From: SIG440 sp045580025
GTDB taxonomy: Bacteria > Bacillota > Clostridia > Monoglobales > Monoglobaceae
Direction: 5' to 3'
DNA length: 37,299 nt
NCBI GenBank assembly: GCA_045580025.1
Contig: JAZNNB010000062.1
Span: 1 to 37,299, forward strand
This document shows, piece by piece, positions 8,443 to 17,383 of this stretch. Made by a program: the position numbers and the translations under genes. Position 1 is the first letter of the stretch. Each line of letters opens with the position of its first letter. The notes below the pieces were generated by a model. It did no database searches, was not told the DNA's origin, and saw only the letters and a program-made list of their open reading frames with translations.

Positions 8443-9894
8443 TTGAAGTTGAGAAGAAGGATGCAAAGGACCGAAAAGAAAAAATGGATTGAAAGAGGAA
8501 AAACAGCAATTATCGTTTTCCTCGGTTTTTGTTGTGTATATCTTTTGTATCTTTTGTTCGATATTTACAGTGACCAGATTTACAAGGAAAATATCTTGTG
8601 GAATTCCAAGGAACTGGGTGCGATAGAAGCTGACAGAAAAAGCACAGATGAGATTCTAAAAGAGTGTCTTTCTCCTGAAACTATTTTTATAAATGGTACA
8701 AGCTCACATCAAAAGGTGTCGGGGGATTCCTTGGAATACAAGCAGCTTATTGAGGAACTTGGCGAAAAGCTTCAAAAGGTTTATCTTGTCAAGGCGGAGG
8801 ATGTTTCTGAAGCAAAATGGGAGGATTGGACTCGTGCTTTGAGTGAATACGGCGTGTATGTTAAATATCCCATATCCCATAGGACCGAACTTCTGGGCGA
8901 GGTTTTGGGGACGAAAAATAGTCCTTTTCAGAAAAACGTGTATTCATATAAGGAATTGATTCTGACTACTGGGGTGGTTGTTGATACGGGGGTTACTGTT
9001 TTTGCAAGAGAAGACGAAACGGATAAAATAATAAAAGTTTCTCTTGATACAGATGCAGTTGAATTAAGGAATGTGATAAGGAAAATCAGTAATAAAAATG
9101 AAAACAGTTATATGTTTGCCTTTGAACTCAATCTTGATGAAGATAATATAAAAGGCGGAGCTCGGGGAGTGTCATTTGACAGCATGCTTATGTTTCCGTC
9201 TGATGTCGCTGAGGTGGAAGGAATTTCTTTTGATGTTCCAAGGCGGTATCGAGGCGGAATAAGTTTTGCGGGGGCAACCGAGGTTACCTCGGGGCTTACC
9301 GGACTTTTTGGATTTAACCCCAATACCATAAGACAATATTCAAACAGCGACGGAACCCTTATGTTTGTTGGCGATACGGGAAGTCTGAGTGTTCATCCAA
9401 ATGGGAAAATCGAATACAAATCACTGGGGGAAAGCGAGGGCGTTTTGCTGGTTAACAATACGCGGAATTCCGATGGCGGGCAGGTGCTTTCGGGGATTTT
9501 GACATTTTTGGAGAAGGCATTTGATATCTGCGGTATGAATGATGAAAAACACGAAGCCGAGCTTAGAATGACGGAATTTGATAATTCAGGAAATGGATTT
9601 ATGAAATTTGGTTTTGAATATTTTGTTGATGGGGAAAGGATAGTATTCCCCGGTGGCCCTGCTATGTATATGGGGGTCAGAAACGGGGTTCTTACTGAAT
9701 GCAAAATTCAGATAAAGAATATCGAAAAAAATGGTGGCAAAAAAGAATGCCCGGATATGCTTGAGGCAATAGACAGTTTTCTGACAGACAATCAGGCAGT
9801 TAATAAAATCACTGATGGATATCCTGTGTATAAATATATAGAGGATAAAAAAGATACCTTTGGAACTTGGGAAATTCAGGGGGGATTGTTTTAG
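8443..9894 (+). CDS. membrane-anchored extracellular protein, YycH-like
   Basis: This 483-residue protein has a basic N-terminus, one membrane helix (about residues 21-40) and a large extracellular domain. The segment FGFNPNTIRQYSNSDGTLMF followed by SLSVHPNGKIEYKSLGE resembles the core of YycH, which in Bacilli restrains the WalK sensor kinase from outside the membrane. Size and a YycI-like gene overlapping downstream support this. I rate the family call as probable, since sequence similarity in this family is low. The start is taken as TTG at 8443, with AAGGA five bases upstream; an internal ATG at 8461 is an alternative. No walR, walK or walJ gene lies in the window. Confidence 0.7.
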   Translation: MKLRRRMQRTEKKKWIERGKTAIIVFLGFCCVYLLYLLFDIYSDQIYKENILWNSKELGAIEADRKSTDEILKECLSPETIFINGTSSHQKVSGDSLEYKQLIEELGEKLQKVYLVKAEDVSEAKWEDWTRALSEYGVYVKYPISHRTELLGEVLGTKNSPFQKNVYSYKELILTTGVVVDTGVTVFAREDETDKIIKVSLDTDAVELRNVIRKISNKNENSYMFAFELNLDEDNIKGGARGVSFDSMLMFPSDVAEVEGISFDVPRRYRGGISFAGATEVTSGLTGLFGFNPNTIRQYSNSDGTLMFVGDTGSLSVHPNGKIEYKSLGESEGVLLVNNTRNSDGGQVLSGILTFLEKAFDICGMNDEKHEAELRMTEFDNSGNGFMKFGFEYFVDGERIVFPGGPAMYMGVRNGVLTECKIQIKNIEKNGGKKECPDMLEAIDSFLTDNQAVNKITDGYPVYKYIEDKKDTFGTWEIQGGLF

Positions 9895-10733
9895 TGGATT
9901 TGCGCAGACTTAAAACGGTTTTCATTTTTGTGTTAATTGGCATAAATATTATGCTTGTGGCGACTTTGTACAGTGCCAAAAACTATAAAAGTGAAGAAAA
10001 AAAGACTATGGTTGAAAACTTGACTTATTTGCTGTCTAAAAATATGATATTTATTCCTGAAACCACAGAAATTCCCGATTCTCCCGACATATATAGTTTC
10101 TATCTTGAAAAGATGTTTGGCAGCGATGAGGAAATGCTGGTTAAGTTTTTGGGTGAGGATTATACTCTTGAAGGTGATGTTTATAAAAACGGCGGGGATT
10201 TGCTTCGCATAACAGGAGACGAATTTGCTTTTCTGAGGGAAACTCCGGTGGGTGAAATTTCGGACCTTACGCCCGAAAGCATTGAAAAATTGTGCCGCAC
10301 TGAAATGGATAATCTTGGAATATTGGCAGATGTTTATGCGTTTGGCGGCATAAACTATGTTGATGAAAGAATAAAAGCGATTTTTACCGTGCGTCAGGAA
10401 GATATGGAGTTTTTTGATGCATATATTTCCTTCGATGTTTCAGCTGACGGCATTCTTGGGGTTTCTGGGAAAAATATTGTTTCAAAAATCAAGGCATCTG
10501 ACAGTGGTACTCCGTATTACAGTGTGATAAGCATTCTTGCGGATTTGGTGAAAAGTCAGGAACTTGAAAAAAATGCCGCACATACCATTGTGAGCATAAG
10601 ACCTGGATATTATATAGGAAAAAGCGAGGAAAGCTATCGCAACATTCTTGCAATTCCGGTCTGGCAGATTGCCACAGACCGAGGTCACATTCTTCATTAT
10701 GATGCAAGAAACGGTCAGAAAATAAATGAATAG
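9894..10733 (+). CDS. membrane-anchored extracellular protein, YycI-like
   Basis: This 279-residue protein has a short N-terminus reading MDLRRLKTVFIFVLIGIN, one membrane helix (about residues 7-26) and an extracellular domain. Its C-terminus (IRPGYYIG, then AIPVWQIATDRGHILHYDARNGQ) resembles the YycI ending with a beta-rich PepSY-like fold. YycI forms a heterodimer with YycH in Bacilli and modulates WalK. I chose the GTG at 9894, which shares its G with the TAG stop of the preceding gene and has GGGGGGA eight bases upstream; this places the RLKT motif right at the N-terminus, as in YycI. The overlap suggests strict co-translation with the YycH-like gene. Confidence 0.72.
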   Translation: MDLRRLKTVFIFVLIGINIMLVATLYSAKNYKSEEKKTMVENLTYLLSKNMIFIPETTEIPDSPDIYSFYLEKMFGSDEEMLVKFLGEDYTLEGDVYKNGGDLLRITGDEFAFLRETPVGEISDLTPESIEKLCRTEMDNLGILADVYAFGGINYVDERIKAIFTVRQEDMEFFDAYISFDVSADGILGVSGKNIVSKIKASDSGTPYYSVISILADLVKSQELEKNAAHTIVSIRPGYYIGKSEESYRNILAIPVWQIATDRGHILHYDARNGQKINE

Positions 10734-10768
10734 AGGATGCATCTGTGCATCCTCTATTTTCGTTTTTG
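10731..10768. terminator. Bidirectional terminator after the YycI-like gene
   Basis: A perfect 11-bp stem (10731-10741 with 10746-10756) and a TCTG loop are followed by TTTTCGTTTTTG. The stem includes the stop codon of the YycI-like gene on the plus strand and of the 48-residue ORF on the minus strand. Confidence 0.88.
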
Positions 10769-10900
10769 TTTAGTTTTTCTGATTGTTTCGGTATATGAGG
10801 GTAAGGGGGATTTTTGAGGGATTTGAATATCGGTTTCGGCTTGGATTTCTTCCCACGCTTTATGTTGGGCGTGATTTGTGGTTGTGGTTATGAATTTCAT
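10754..10900 (-). CDS. 48-residue basic hypothetical protein
   Basis: This small ORF starts with ATG at 10900 behind an unusually strong ribosome binding site, AAAAAGGGGGGG, four bases before the start codon. The protein is hydrophilic. It begins MKFITTTTNHAQHKAWEEIQ, has a Pro/Ser-rich middle (IPQKSPLPSY), and ends in a Lys/Arg-rich tail (RKTKQKRK). It has no signal peptide or membrane helix. The stop codon lies inside the shared terminator stem, as expected for a real small gene. It is divergent from asnS. I do not recognise a family; a small DNA-, RNA- or spore-associated protein would fit the charge, but that is only a guess. Confidence 0.55.
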   Translation of the reverse strand: MKFITTTTNHAQHKAWEEIQAETDIQIPQKSPLPSYTETIRKTKQKRK

Positions 10901-10961
10901 AATGCCCCCCCTTTTTTTTAACGTTTTTTGGAAAAAGATTTAATATATATACATATTATGG

Positions 10962-10990
10962 TTGATTTTTAGGAAAATATTCTGTATAAT
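10962..10990 (+). promoter_or_regulatory. sigma-A promoter of asnS
   Basis: TTGATT (10962-10967) and TATAAT (10985-10990) are separated by 17 bp. Transcription would start near 10997, leaving a leader of under 40 nt, too short for a T-box. Confidence 0.85.
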
Positions 10991-11033
10991 ATAGGTTAGA
11001 ATTTCGTTTTTACAGTTAAGGATGGTTTTGTAA

Positions 11034-12416
11034 ATGAAAATTAAAGAAGTATTTTTGAAATCAAATGATTTGGGAGGAAAGACGGTCAGCGTAAACGGCT
11101 GGGTGAGAACTCTGCGTGCATCAAAGAGTTTTGGCTTTATCGAGCTGAATGACGGGTCTTTCTTTAAAAATATTCAGGTTGTTATTGAGGAAGAAAAGCT
11201 TTCAAATTTCCAGGAACTTTGCAAGCTGAATGTAGGGGCATCTGTGAGAGTTGAGGGAACCTTGGTGCTTACCCCTGATGCAAAACAGCCTTTTGAAATC
11301 AAAGCTGAAAATGTTTTGGTTGAAGGCGAGAGCACACCTGATTATCCGCTCCAGAAGAAAAGACATTCTTTTGAATATTTGAGAACAATCCCACACCTCA
11401 GAGCAAGAACAAACACATTTTCTGCGGTGTTCCGCGTACGCTCTGTGATTGCTTATGCTATCCACAAGTTCTTCAATGAACGGGGCTTTGTGTATGTTCA
11501 TACTCCACTTATCACGGGAAGTGACTGTGAGGGTGCAGGCGAGATGTTTCGTGTTACCACTCTTGATATGGAAAACTTGCCAAAGACAGAGAATGGAAAG
11601 ATTGATTATTCAAAAGACTTTTTCAATCGTGAAACATCACTCACGGTAAGCGGTCAGCTTGAGGGTGAAACTTTCTCCATGGCATTTGGTGATATTTATA
11701 CCTTTGGTCCAACGTTCAGAGCTGAAAATTCAAATACAACACGCCATGCGGCAGAATTTTGGATGATTGAGCCTGAAATTGCTTTCGCAGACCTTAAAGA
11801 CGATATGGCGCTTGCTGAGGATATGCTTAAATTTGTAATCCGCTATGTTCTTGACAATGCACCCGAGGAAATGGAATTCTTCAATAACTTTGTTGACAAG
11901 GGTCTTATTGAAAGACTTAATAACATTCTTGAAAATGAGTTCGGTCACGTTACCTATACCGAGGCGGTTGAAATCCTCAAAAACAGCGGTAAGGAATTTG
12001 AATATCCCGTTAAATGGGGAATTGACTTACAGACTGAGCATGAACGTTATCTCACCGAAGAAGTGTTCAAAAAGCCGGTATTTGTTACCGATTATCCAAA
12101 GGAAATAAAAGCTTTCTATATGCGACTCAATGATGACGGAAAGACCGTTGCTGCTATGGACTGTCTTGTTCCGGGAATTGGTGAAATCATCGGCGGAAGC
12201 CAGAGAGAAGAGCGTATGGATGTTCTTCTTAAACGTATGGAGGAAGTGGGACTTAATACTGAAGATTATGGCCACTATCTTGATCTTAGGCGTTATGGTG
12301 GAACAAAGCACGCAGGTTTTGGCCTTGGCTTTGAAAGAGCTGTTATGTATCTCACCGGTATGGGCAATATCCGTGACGTTTTGCCTTATCCAAGAACAGT
12401 TAACAATCTGGGTTAA
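11034..12416 (+). CDS. asnS: asparaginyl-tRNA synthetase
   Basis: This 460-residue class IIb synthetase charges tRNA-Asn with asparagine in the cytoplasm. An N-terminal OB-fold anticodon-binding domain (GKTVSVNGWVRTLRASKSFGF) is followed by the catalytic domain. Motif 2 is seen around TFRAENSNTTRHAAEFWMIEPE, and motif 3 is GFGLGFERAVMYLTGMGNIRDVLPYPR near the C-terminus. The TTRHAAEF sequence, with RH rather than the pattern of AspRS, and the total length support AsnRS. The ATG at 11034 has AAGGATGG upstream. It is followed 12 bases later by a TPR protein and probably shares a transcript with it. Confidence 0.96.
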   Translation: MKIKEVFLKSNDLGGKTVSVNGWVRTLRASKSFGFIELNDGSFFKNIQVVIEEEKLSNFQELCKLNVGASVRVEGTLVLTPDAKQPFEIKAENVLVEGESTPDYPLQKKRHSFEYLRTIPHLRARTNTFSAVFRVRSVIAYAIHKFFNERGFVYVHTPLITGSDCEGAGEMFRVTTLDMENLPKTENGKIDYSKDFFNRETSLTVSGQLEGETFSMAFGDIYTFGPTFRAENSNTTRHAAEFWMIEPEIAFADLKDDMALAEDMLKFVIRYVLDNAPEEMEFFNNFVDKGLIERLNNILENEFGHVTYTEAVEILKNSGKEFEYPVKWGIDLQTEHERYLTEEVFKKPVFVTDYPKEIKAFYMRLNDDGKTVAAMDCLVPGIGEIIGGSQREERMDVLLKRMEEVGLNTEDYGHYLDLRRYGGTKHAGFGLGFERAVMYLTGMGNIRDVLPYPRTVNNLG

Positions 12417-12428
12417 AGGGTGATTTTG

Positions 12429-13163
12429 ATGTTTTTTGTGTTAATAACGTTGGTTGCCTTGGTGGTGTTGATTGTAGTGAGACGTGCAGAGCTTATTGCA
12501 TTTTTTGCCAGGATGAAGTTTCAAAAGGGTGACCTTTCAGGGTCGCTTCGTCTTCATGGCGTGGCCAATCGTATAGGAAAGCTTCGTGACGCAAGCCTTA
12601 TGTATTATGGCTATTTGCTCCTTCGTGACGGTCAGCTTGAATTTGCAAAGGATATACTTACCAGGGCATCCCTTTGCGCAAAAAAACCGCCTATGAAGAA
12701 ACGTATCAAGGCTATGATTGCCATTGCAGAATGGAAAAGTGGCGACCTTGATACTGCTATTGAAATGACGGAAGATGCTATGGTTGATTTTAAAACCACC
12801 AATCTCTATCAGAACTTAGGGCTTATGTACGTTTTGAAAGGTGATGCAAGGCGGGCTCTTGATTTCAATAAAGAGGCCTTTGACTATAATCCAGATGATA
12901 TGATTATTATGGATAATTTGGCAGAGTCGTATGCTCTTTATGGTGATACCCGAAAGGCATCGGAACTTTATGAAAAGCTCCTTGAGAAAGAGCCACATTT
13001 CCCCGAACCATATTATAGCTATGGACAGCTTCTTGTGAAAAATGGTGAGAGAGAAAGAGGCATTGAGCTGATTGAAAAATCACTTGATAAGAAGTTCACT
13101 TTCCTCAGTGTTTTGCAAAAGGAAGATGTGGAAAAGCTTCTTGAGGAAATAAAACGAGGATAA
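12429..13163 (+). CDS. membrane-anchored TPR-repeat protein
   Basis: This 244-residue protein starts with a membrane helix (residues about 2-18) directly followed by basic residues, so the rest is probably cytoplasmic. Several tetratricopeptide-like helix pairs follow. The clearest are TNLYQNLGLMYVLKGDARRALDFNKEAFDYNPDD, its neighbour starting MIIMDNLAESYALYGD, and the one starting PEPYYSYGQLLVKNGE. TPRs usually scaffold protein complexes; no partner can be named. I prefer the ATG at 12429 over the GTG at 12420, because the AAAGGGTG element is correctly spaced only for the ATG. It lies 12 bases after asnS and ends at a strong terminator. Confidence 0.82.
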   Translation: MFFVLITLVALVVLIVVRRAELIAFFARMKFQKGDLSGSLRLHGVANRIGKLRDASLMYYGYLLLRDGQLEFAKDILTRASLCAKKPPMKKRIKAMIAIAEWKSGDLDTAIEMTEDAMVDFKTTNLYQNLGLMYVLKGDARRALDFNKEAFDYNPDDMIIMDNLAESYALYGDTRKASELYEKLLEKEPHFPEPYYSYGQLLVKNGERERGIELIEKSLDKKFTFLSVLQKEDVEKLLEEIKRG

Positions 13164-13176
13164 TTTTTAAGTAAAG

Positions 13177-13213
13177 AAAACCAGGTCAGGCATTTGCCTG
13201 ACCGGGTTTTTCT
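13177..13213. terminator. Bidirectional terminator between the TPR gene and recG
   Basis: A 16-bp stem with one mismatch (aaaaccaggtcaggca with tgcctgaccgggtttt) and a two-base closing turn is followed by T runs on both strands. It separates the convergent asnS-TPR and yloU-fakA-recG units. Confidence 0.9.
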
Positions 13214-13225
13214 TTAAAATATTTA

Positions 13226-15280
13226 TCAGTTCAAAATTCCGTTTTCAGATACTTCGGAGAAACGTTTCATAATCTGTTCTAATAGGGTTTTGTTTTTTTG
13301 GCCGCTTAAATTTTTATCTACTGTCAGCAACTCCTCGGCAACAGTTTTTGCAAGAGAAAGAAGATGCATATCGGTGGAGAGATTTGAAACTTTAAGTTCA
13401 GGCAGGCCGTGCTGACGAATTCCAAAAAATTCACCGGGGCCGCGGAGCTCTAAATCCTTTTCTGAAATTTTGAAGCCGTCCGAGGTTTTGCACATAATTT
13501 TCATACGTTCTTTTGCTATATCGCCGCCGTCTGAAAACATTATGCAATAAGACGAGTGCTCGCCTCTTCCAATTCTGCCCCTCAGCTGGTGCAACTGTGA
13601 AAGACCGAAGCGCTCAGCGTTTTCAATAATCATAATAGAGGCGTTGGGAACATCGACGCCAACCTCGATTACTGTTGTGGAAACCAGAATGTCAATTTCG
13701 CCCTTTGAAAAACGTCCCATTATGTCCTGGCGCTCTGTACTCTTGAGTTTTCCGTGCATAACTTCAATTTTGAGGTCGGGGAAGATACCGGTACGTAGCT
13801 TCTCGGCATATTCGACAGCGGATTTCGCACTTAAGACTTCGGATTCTTCGATAAGAGGACAGACGATATAGCCTTGTCTGCCTGCCTCTATATTTTCACG
13901 GAGAAATGAAAAAACGCGTTTTCGCATTTTTTCGCCCACTGCATAGGTTTCGATGGGCTTTCTTCCCGGTGGAAGCTCGTCTATTACAGAAATGTCAAGG
14001 TCACCGTAGAGAATAAGAGAAAGTGTTCTTGGAATAGGCGTTGCTGTCATAACCAGAGTATGTGCCCCGAGACCTTTTTCGGTGAGAGAAAGACGCTGAC
14101 GGACACCAAAACGGTGTTGCTCGTCGGTGATTACCAGTGCCGCATTTTTAAAGCTTACACCCTTTGAAATAAGGGCGTGAGTGCCTACTATTATTTGTGC
14201 TGTGCCGTCAGAAATTTTTTTCTTCGCTTCACGTTTTTCAGGGAGAGACAAGCCACTGTGAAGGAGTACTGTTTCAAAACCAAACGGTGAAAAAAATTTT
14301 TTCAATGTTTTGTAGTGCTGATTTGCCAGAATTTCAGTGGGTGCCATAAGGACAGTCTGATAGCCATTTTCCGCTGCGGCATACATAGCTGCTGCCGCTA
14401 CAATGGTTTTTCCTGAGCCAACATCCCCTTGGATAAGTCTGTTCATTGGGGTTGGCTTTTGAATATCCGAAGAGATTTCGTTTATTACCCTCCTTTGAGC
14501 ATTTGTCAGGCCAAAGGGAAGCTTTTCGGCAAAGTTTTTGATGCATTTTACATTTTTAACGGGAGTTGCATAATAGTTTTTGCGTTCATTCCCCAAAAGT
14601 CGTATACCACATTGCAAAATCAGAAATTCCTCAAAGGCAAAACGTTGACGGGCGTTTTCAAAGTCCTCGAAAGTTTTTGGATTATGAATATCTGAAAGAG
14701 ATTCCATAACATTTTTAAATCCATAACGGTTTTTTATATCTTCGGGAAGTATGTCGGGGAAAGAGCCCTCTAACTCTGAAAGTGCCAAGCGGATAGAAGT
14801 ACGTATATGGGTTTGGGAGAGACCCGCTGTGGATGGGTATACCGGAAGAATTCTTCCGGTTTTTGTCATTATGCTTGATGCTTCTTCCACCACTGGATTT
14901 ACCATTTCAAAGTGCCTGCCGCGAAATATTGCTTTCCCGTAAAAAGCAAATTCCGCACCTCTTGAGAGAGTTGCGGAAATATAGGGTGCATTGAACCAGC
15001 TGAGCTTTAGAAGGTCGCTGCCGTCGCTTACCATAACACGGGTAACCGACATACGTCTGCCCTTGCGGTAAGACTTTATTTCACTGGCAAGACTTGCCAT
15101 AACGCACACGGTTTCGCCGTCCATAAGGTCAGAAATAGCCTTGATTTCACGACGGTCTTCGAGCTGACGGGGGAAGTGAAAAAGCAAATCACCAACGGTC
15201 TTTATGCCCAGCTTCGCAAAAAGCTTAGCACGTGCCTCGCCGATGCCTTTAAGATACTGTATGCTTGTTTGTGGTTTCAT
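13226..15280 (-). CDS. recG: ATP-dependent DNA helicase RecG
   Basis: This 684-residue superfamily 2 helicase reverses stalled replication forks and branch-migrates Holliday junctions. An N-terminal wedge domain with an OB fold (to about residue 230) is followed by the helicase core. That core holds the Walker A motif GDVGSGKT (about residue 285), a DEQH box (DEQHRFGVRQR), VMTATPIPRTL, and motif VI in QLHQLRGRIGRG. Length is normal. The ATG at 15280 has GGAG seven bases upstream. It follows fakA by 15 bases and is the last gene of the operon, as in Bacillus, where yloU-yloV also precede recG (there with sdaAB and sdaAA between). Confidence 0.97.
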   Translation of the reverse strand: MKPQTSIQYLKGIGEARAKLFAKLGIKTVGDLLFHFPRQLEDRREIKAISDLMDGETVCVMASLASEIKSYRKGRRMSVTRVMVSDGSDLLKLSWFNAPYISATLSRGAEFAFYGKAIFRGRHFEMVNPVVEEASSIMTKTGRILPVYPSTAGLSQTHIRTSIRLALSELEGSFPDILPEDIKNRYGFKNVMESLSDIHNPKTFEDFENARQRFAFEEFLILQCGIRLLGNERKNYYATPVKNVKCIKNFAEKLPFGLTNAQRRVINEISSDIQKPTPMNRLIQGDVGSGKTIVAAAAMYAAAENGYQTVLMAPTEILANQHYKTLKKFFSPFGFETVLLHSGLSLPEKREAKKKISDGTAQIIVGTHALISKGVSFKNAALVITDEQHRFGVRQRLSLTEKGLGAHTLVMTATPIPRTLSLILYGDLDISVIDELPPGRKPIETYAVGEKMRKRVFSFLRENIEAGRQGYIVCPLIEESEVLSAKSAVEYAEKLRTGIFPDLKIEVMHGKLKSTERQDIMGRFSKGEIDILVSTTVIEVGVDVPNASIMIIENAERFGLSQLHQLRGRIGRGEHSSYCIMFSDGGDIAKERMKIMCKTSDGFKISEKDLELRGPGEFFGIRQHGLPELKVSNLSTDMHLLSLAKTVAEELLTVDKNLSGQKNKTLLEQIMKRFSEVSENGILN

Positions 15281-15295
15281 AATTGTTCTCCGATT

Positions 15296-16933
15296 TTATT
15301 CAACCGAAATTATATAGTAATAAACTGGCTGACCACCATAGCAAAGGGAAATGTCCATATCTGAAAATTCTCTTTCAAGTTTTGCTATCAAGCGGTCTGC
15401 GTCTTCTTTCTTTGTTTCTTCGCCATAATAAATGGTGATAACGCCGCTTTCGTCATTTGCCATTTGGGCACAAAGCTCAAACGCTGCATCCTCAGGTGTT
15501 TTTGTAACAGCAGTAATTTCTTTGCCGTTTACACCGAGACAATCGCCGAGTTTTATTTCCTTTCCGTCAAGAACGGTGTCACGAGCTGCAAAGGTAACCT
15601 GACCGCAAGAAACAAATTCGGTCATTTCAATCATTGCAGCGGTGTTATCTGAGGGTTCCATTCCCTCGTCAAAGCCCATCAGAGCATTGATGCCTTGTGG
15701 GATATTTACAGTTGGAATTACAATAACCTGCTTATCGGTGAGTGGGTCAACCTGTTCTGCTGCAAGAATAATGTTCTTGTTGTTTGGCAGAATGTAAACA
15801 ATCTCGGCAGGAATCTTTTCCACAGCACTCAAAATGTCCTGAGTGCTTGGATTCATAGTCTGTCCGCCCTCAATGATCTGGTCCACACCAAGAGACCCCA
15901 AAATTTCTGAAAGACCGCTGCCTGCTGAAACAGCTGCGAAACCATAACGTTTTTCGGGTTCGGGCTTTGTTTCAGTTTTGGAAGAGTCTTCCTTAGATGG
16001 TTTGGCATTATCAAGCTTTTCATCGTGCTGATATTTCATATTGTCAATTTTGAGATTTGTCAGTTCGCCCAGCTTTATTGCCTGTTCCAGCACAAAACCC
16101 GGGTGGTTTGTGTGGATGTGAACCTTTACAATTTCCTCGTCGTCAATAACCAGCATACAGTCACCTTTGTCGGAAATTGCTGTACGGAACTGTGTTATCT
16201 GGCGGTCTGATGTTTTGTTGATGATGAACTCTGTGCAGTAGAGGTATTTTATGTCTGCAGTTTCGGTTGTTTTTGGAACTATAGAAACAGCTTCTGCCGT
16301 GTCTGCACTTTCTATTGCGCTGCCGGTTTCAAATGCAAGGACTGCGCCCTCAAAAATGGTGATAAGACCTTTTCCTCCCGCGTCAACAACTCCTGCTTTT
16401 TTGAGAGCAGGAAGAAGCTCGGTGGTGCCTTTGAGACTTGTTTCACCAGCCTCTAAAACTGCACGCAAAAACTTGCCCAAGTCATCGAATTCGGCATAAC
16501 TTTCTTCGGCGAATTCTGACATTTCGCGGATTACGGTAAGAATTGTACCCTCGGTGGGCTTCATAACCGCACGGTATGCAGTGGCTTTTGCTGAAACTAA
16601 AGCGTCTTTGAGACTTAAAATGTCGAGAGTTTTCTTGCTTTCAACGGCCTTTGAAAAACCGCGGATAATCTGTGAAAGGATAACACCTGAGTTTCCTCTT
16701 GCGTTCCTAAGAGAAGCTGATGCCAGCTTTGAAAGAAGCTTGCCGCAACTGTCTTGGTCATCGGCAAGGGTTTGGTTTGTTGCGCCGCTGAATGTAAGAC
16801 TCATATTTGTGCCGGTATCGCCGTCAGGGACGGGGAAGATGTTCAGGTCATCAATGAGCTTGCGGTTGTTTCTTAAATTTGCTGCAGCTGACGCTATCAT
16901 CAGTCGGAGCATTGATATATCTAAATTGTTCAT
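15296..16933 (-). CDS. fakA: fatty acid kinase catalytic subunit FakA (YloV, DAK2/DegV-type)
   Basis: This 545-residue protein has an N-terminal DAK2-type nucleotide-binding domain with IFPVPDGDTGTNMSLT (about residues 32-47) and GARGNSGVILSQIIRG. A middle domain and a C-terminal FakA/DegV-like domain (KRYGFAAVSAGSGLSEILGSLG, then ILPNNKNIILAAEQ) follow. In Staphylococcus, FakA phosphorylates fatty acids held by FakB (DegV-family) proteins, giving acyl-phosphate for phospholipid synthesis. A DegV-family candidate FakB lies about 3.4 kb away on the opposite strand. The ATG at 16933 has GAGGTGG upstream. It lies between an Asp23-family gene and recG in one operon. Confidence 0.93.
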   Translation of the reverse strand: MNNLDISMLRLMIASAAANLRNNRKLIDDLNIFPVPDGDTGTNMSLTFSGATNQTLADDQDSCGKLLSKLASASLRNARGNSGVILSQIIRGFSKAVESKKTLDILSLKDALVSAKATAYRAVMKPTEGTILTVIREMSEFAEESYAEFDDLGKFLRAVLEAGETSLKGTTELLPALKKAGVVDAGGKGLITIFEGAVLAFETGSAIESADTAEAVSIVPKTTETADIKYLYCTEFIINKTSDRQITQFRTAISDKGDCMLVIDDEEIVKVHIHTNHPGFVLEQAIKLGELTNLKIDNMKYQHDEKLDNAKPSKEDSSKTETKPEPEKRYGFAAVSAGSGLSEILGSLGVDQIIEGGQTMNPSTQDILSAVEKIPAEIVYILPNNKNIILAAEQVDPLTDKQVIVIPTVNIPQGINALMGFDEGMEPSDNTAAMIEMTEFVSCGQVTFAARDTVLDGKEIKLGDCLGVNGKEITAVTKTPEDAAFELCAQMANDESGVITIYYGEETKKEDADRLIAKLEREFSDMDISLCYGGQPVYYYIISVE

Positions 16934-16960
16934 TTAATCCACCTCGTAAATTATGAAAGA

Positions 16961-17311
16961 TTAAACACGGACACTTTCTACGTTTACACGCACAGAGGAA
17001 ACCTCCATACCGGTCATTTTTTCTACGTTATATTTAACATTGCTACGGATTGTTTCACCGATTGTGCCGATGTTGAGACCATATTCCACAATAACGTGCA
17101 GAGAAATTTCGATGACGTTGCCGCTGGCTTTAACCTTGACGCCTTTGTCAAGATTTTCCTTTTTGAGAAGCTTGGCAATACCGTCTTTGCTGCTTTGTGA
17201 ACACATACCAACAACACCATAGCACTGGGTGGCAACGTAGCCTGCTAAGTTTGCGATAACTGCGTTTGAGATATTTATAATGCCTTTGTCGTTTTTGATT
17301 TCAGCACTCAT
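16961..17311 (-). CDS. Asp23/Gls24 family protein (YloU-like)
   Basis: This 116-residue protein has the Asp23/Gls24 fold: GIINISNAVIANLAGYVATQCYGVVGM, then VKVKASGNVIEISLHVIVEYGLNI and a final VRVNVESV strand. The family includes membrane-associated cell-envelope stress proteins, and the yloU-fakA pairing is conserved in Firmicutes. The exact role of YloU is not known. I chose the ATG at 17311 because an optimal AGGAGG lies seven bases upstream; an ATG seven codons earlier lacks this. It is first in the operon with fakA and recG. Confidence 0.92.
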   Translation of the reverse strand: MSAEIKNDKGIINISNAVIANLAGYVATQCYGVVGMCSQSSKDGIAKLLKKENLDKGVKVKASGNVIEISLHVIVEYGLNIGTIGETIRSNVKYNVEKMTGMEVSSVRVNVESVRV

Positions 17312-17383
17312 GTTTAAACCTCCTGTAGTCACTTGGGTTTTTAATCAAATCCTAAGTTGTTTTTACACAACTTTACAAAATAT

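Noticed and set aside
17354..17373. 7-bp hairpin in the yloU leader
   Set aside because: No T run and no known regulatory motif; could be chance in AT-rich DNA.
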